Shown here: piece by piece, positions 4,699 to 5,226 of the stretch | Position numbering within the stretch: the stretch's first letter is position 1 | How the letters are laid out: the number at the start of each line of letters is the position of its first letter | The notes under the pieces: generated by a model | Database searches by the model: none | The model's input: the letters and a program-made list of their open reading frames with translations, nothing else | Told to the model about the DNA's origin: nothing | Assembly (NCBI GenBank): GCA_015222065.1 | Contig: JADFUQ010000227.1 | Coordinates: 1-5,226, forward strand | DNA from: Bacteroidota bacterium | GTDB lineage: Bacteria > Bacteroidota > Bacteroidia > Bacteroidales > VadinHA17 | Length of the DNA: 5,226 nucleotides | Reading direction: 5' to 3' | Position numbers and translations under genes: made by a program

Positions 4699-5226
4699 AT
4701 GTCAAATAAAAAAGATTACAAATTTAAAGTTGTAATTACCGACGCTGAGTATAAGGATTTTGATTTAGAACGAAAAGAATTAGAAAAAGTAAATGCTGAT
4801 TTATCCGTTTGTCAATGTAAATCAGAAGATGAACTCGTTGAGGCTACTAAAGATGCCGATGGTTTGCTTGTACAATATGCTAATATAAATAGAAATGTAA
4901 TTAAATCGTTAAAAAAATGCAAGGTAATCGCTCGATATGGAATTGGAGTGGATACTATTGATATTCAAGCAGCAACTGAACATAATATTTGCATTGTGAA
5001 TGTTAAAGGATACTGTTTAGATGAAGTTTCAGATCATGCAATTACTTTGGCTCTCACTTGTATAAGAAAGGTAGTTCTTCTTAATAATGCTGTTAAAAAA
5101 GGTATATGGGATTATAAAATTGCTACACCTATTTTCAGATTAAAAAATAAAAAATTTGGATTGGTTGGATTTGGAAGTATCGGAAGGATGGTAGTTCGTA
5201 AGGCACAGGCATTCGGTTTTAGCGTA
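4699..5226 (+). CDS. D-isomer-specific 2-hydroxyacid dehydrogenase, CtBP/phosphoglycerate dehydrogenase-like, N-terminal part (3' end outside window)
   Basis: An ATG at 4699 preceded by AAGGGAG (4687-4693) opens a frame that stays open for 176 codons to the window edge. The family enzymes reduce 2-keto acids to D-2-hydroxy acids (or the reverse) with NAD(P)H in the cytoplasm. Visible are the flavodoxin-like substrate-binding half with KVIARYGIGVDTIDIQAA at 75-92, then NVKGYCLDEVSDHAITLAL at 101-119, which resembles the CtBP-like subgroup (YCxDEVSDHA), and the start of the nucleotide-binding domain with LVGFGSIG (G157, G159, G162). The catalytic Arg, Glu and His, and the residue choosing NAD or NADP, lie beyond the edge. 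Full members are about 310-340 residues, so roughly half is present. It follows the aldolase gene by 43 bases and probably belongs to the same transcription unit, perhaps handling a 2-keto or 2-hydroxy acid from the pathway. It is not necessarily the serine-pathway enzyme SerA. Confidence 0.88.
   Translation, partial: MSNKKDYKFKVVITDAEYKDFDLERKELEKVNADLSVCQCKSEDELVEATKDADGLLVQYANINRNVIKSLKKCKVIARYGIGVDTIDIQAATEHNICIVNVKGYCLDEVSDHAITLALTCIRKVVLLNNAVKKGIWDYKIATPIFRLKNKKFGLVGFGSIGRMVVRKAQAFGFSV

Overview
This is a low-GC bacterial window holding a sugar-acid (hexuronate/aldonate-type) catabolic cluster, with every recognisable gene on the + strand. Short intergenic gaps, purine-rich Shine-Dalgarno sites (GGAG, AGGAG, GGAGGAG, AAGGGAG), frequent TTG starts and AT-rich codon use suggest an anaerobic Firmicute (Clostridia-like) or another low-GC anaerobe with similar gene style. 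I cannot place it more precisely by eye.

Layout: (1) 1-306 is the C-terminal end of a GntR-family regulator (FCD ligand-binding domain), cut by the window edge. (2) 307-592 is an AT-rich intergenic region with small repeats and a possible promoter/operator. (3) 593-1630 is a zinc-dependent medium-chain alcohol/polyol dehydrogenase with a TTG start. (4) 1738-2697 is a KDPG/KHG aldolase fused to a C-terminal VOC (glyoxalase-fold) domain. (5) 2719-3747 is a 2-keto-3-deoxygluconate (KDG) kinase. (6) 3891-4655 is an HpcH/HpaI-type metal-dependent aldolase with a TTG start. (7) 4699-5226 is the N-terminal part of a CtBP-like D-2-hydroxyacid dehydrogenase that runs off the right edge.

How the genes fit together: the kinase and the KDPG aldolase form the lower phosphorylative Entner-Doudoroff branch (KDG to KDPG to pyruvate plus glyceraldehyde 3-phosphate). 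The zinc dehydrogenase probably oxidises a sugar acid or polyol upstream of KDG. The second aldolase would cleave a non-phosphorylated 2-keto-3-deoxy acid to pyruvate plus an aldehyde. The hydroxyacid dehydrogenase could then interconvert a 2-keto acid and a 2-hydroxy acid. The FCD regulator is the natural candidate for control. No dehydratase or isomerase that would make KDG, and no transporter, lies in the window, so the substrate cannot be fixed.

I see no CRISPR array, tRNA, rRNA, intact mobile element or strong GC-rich terminator. The main oddities are the aldolase-VOC fusion, two unrelated aldolase classes in one cluster, a clear GC step inside the dehydrogenase gene, its Gly at the usual NAD-binding Asp position, and short dyads at plausible promoters. 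I found nothing that qualifies convincingly as an undescribed system.
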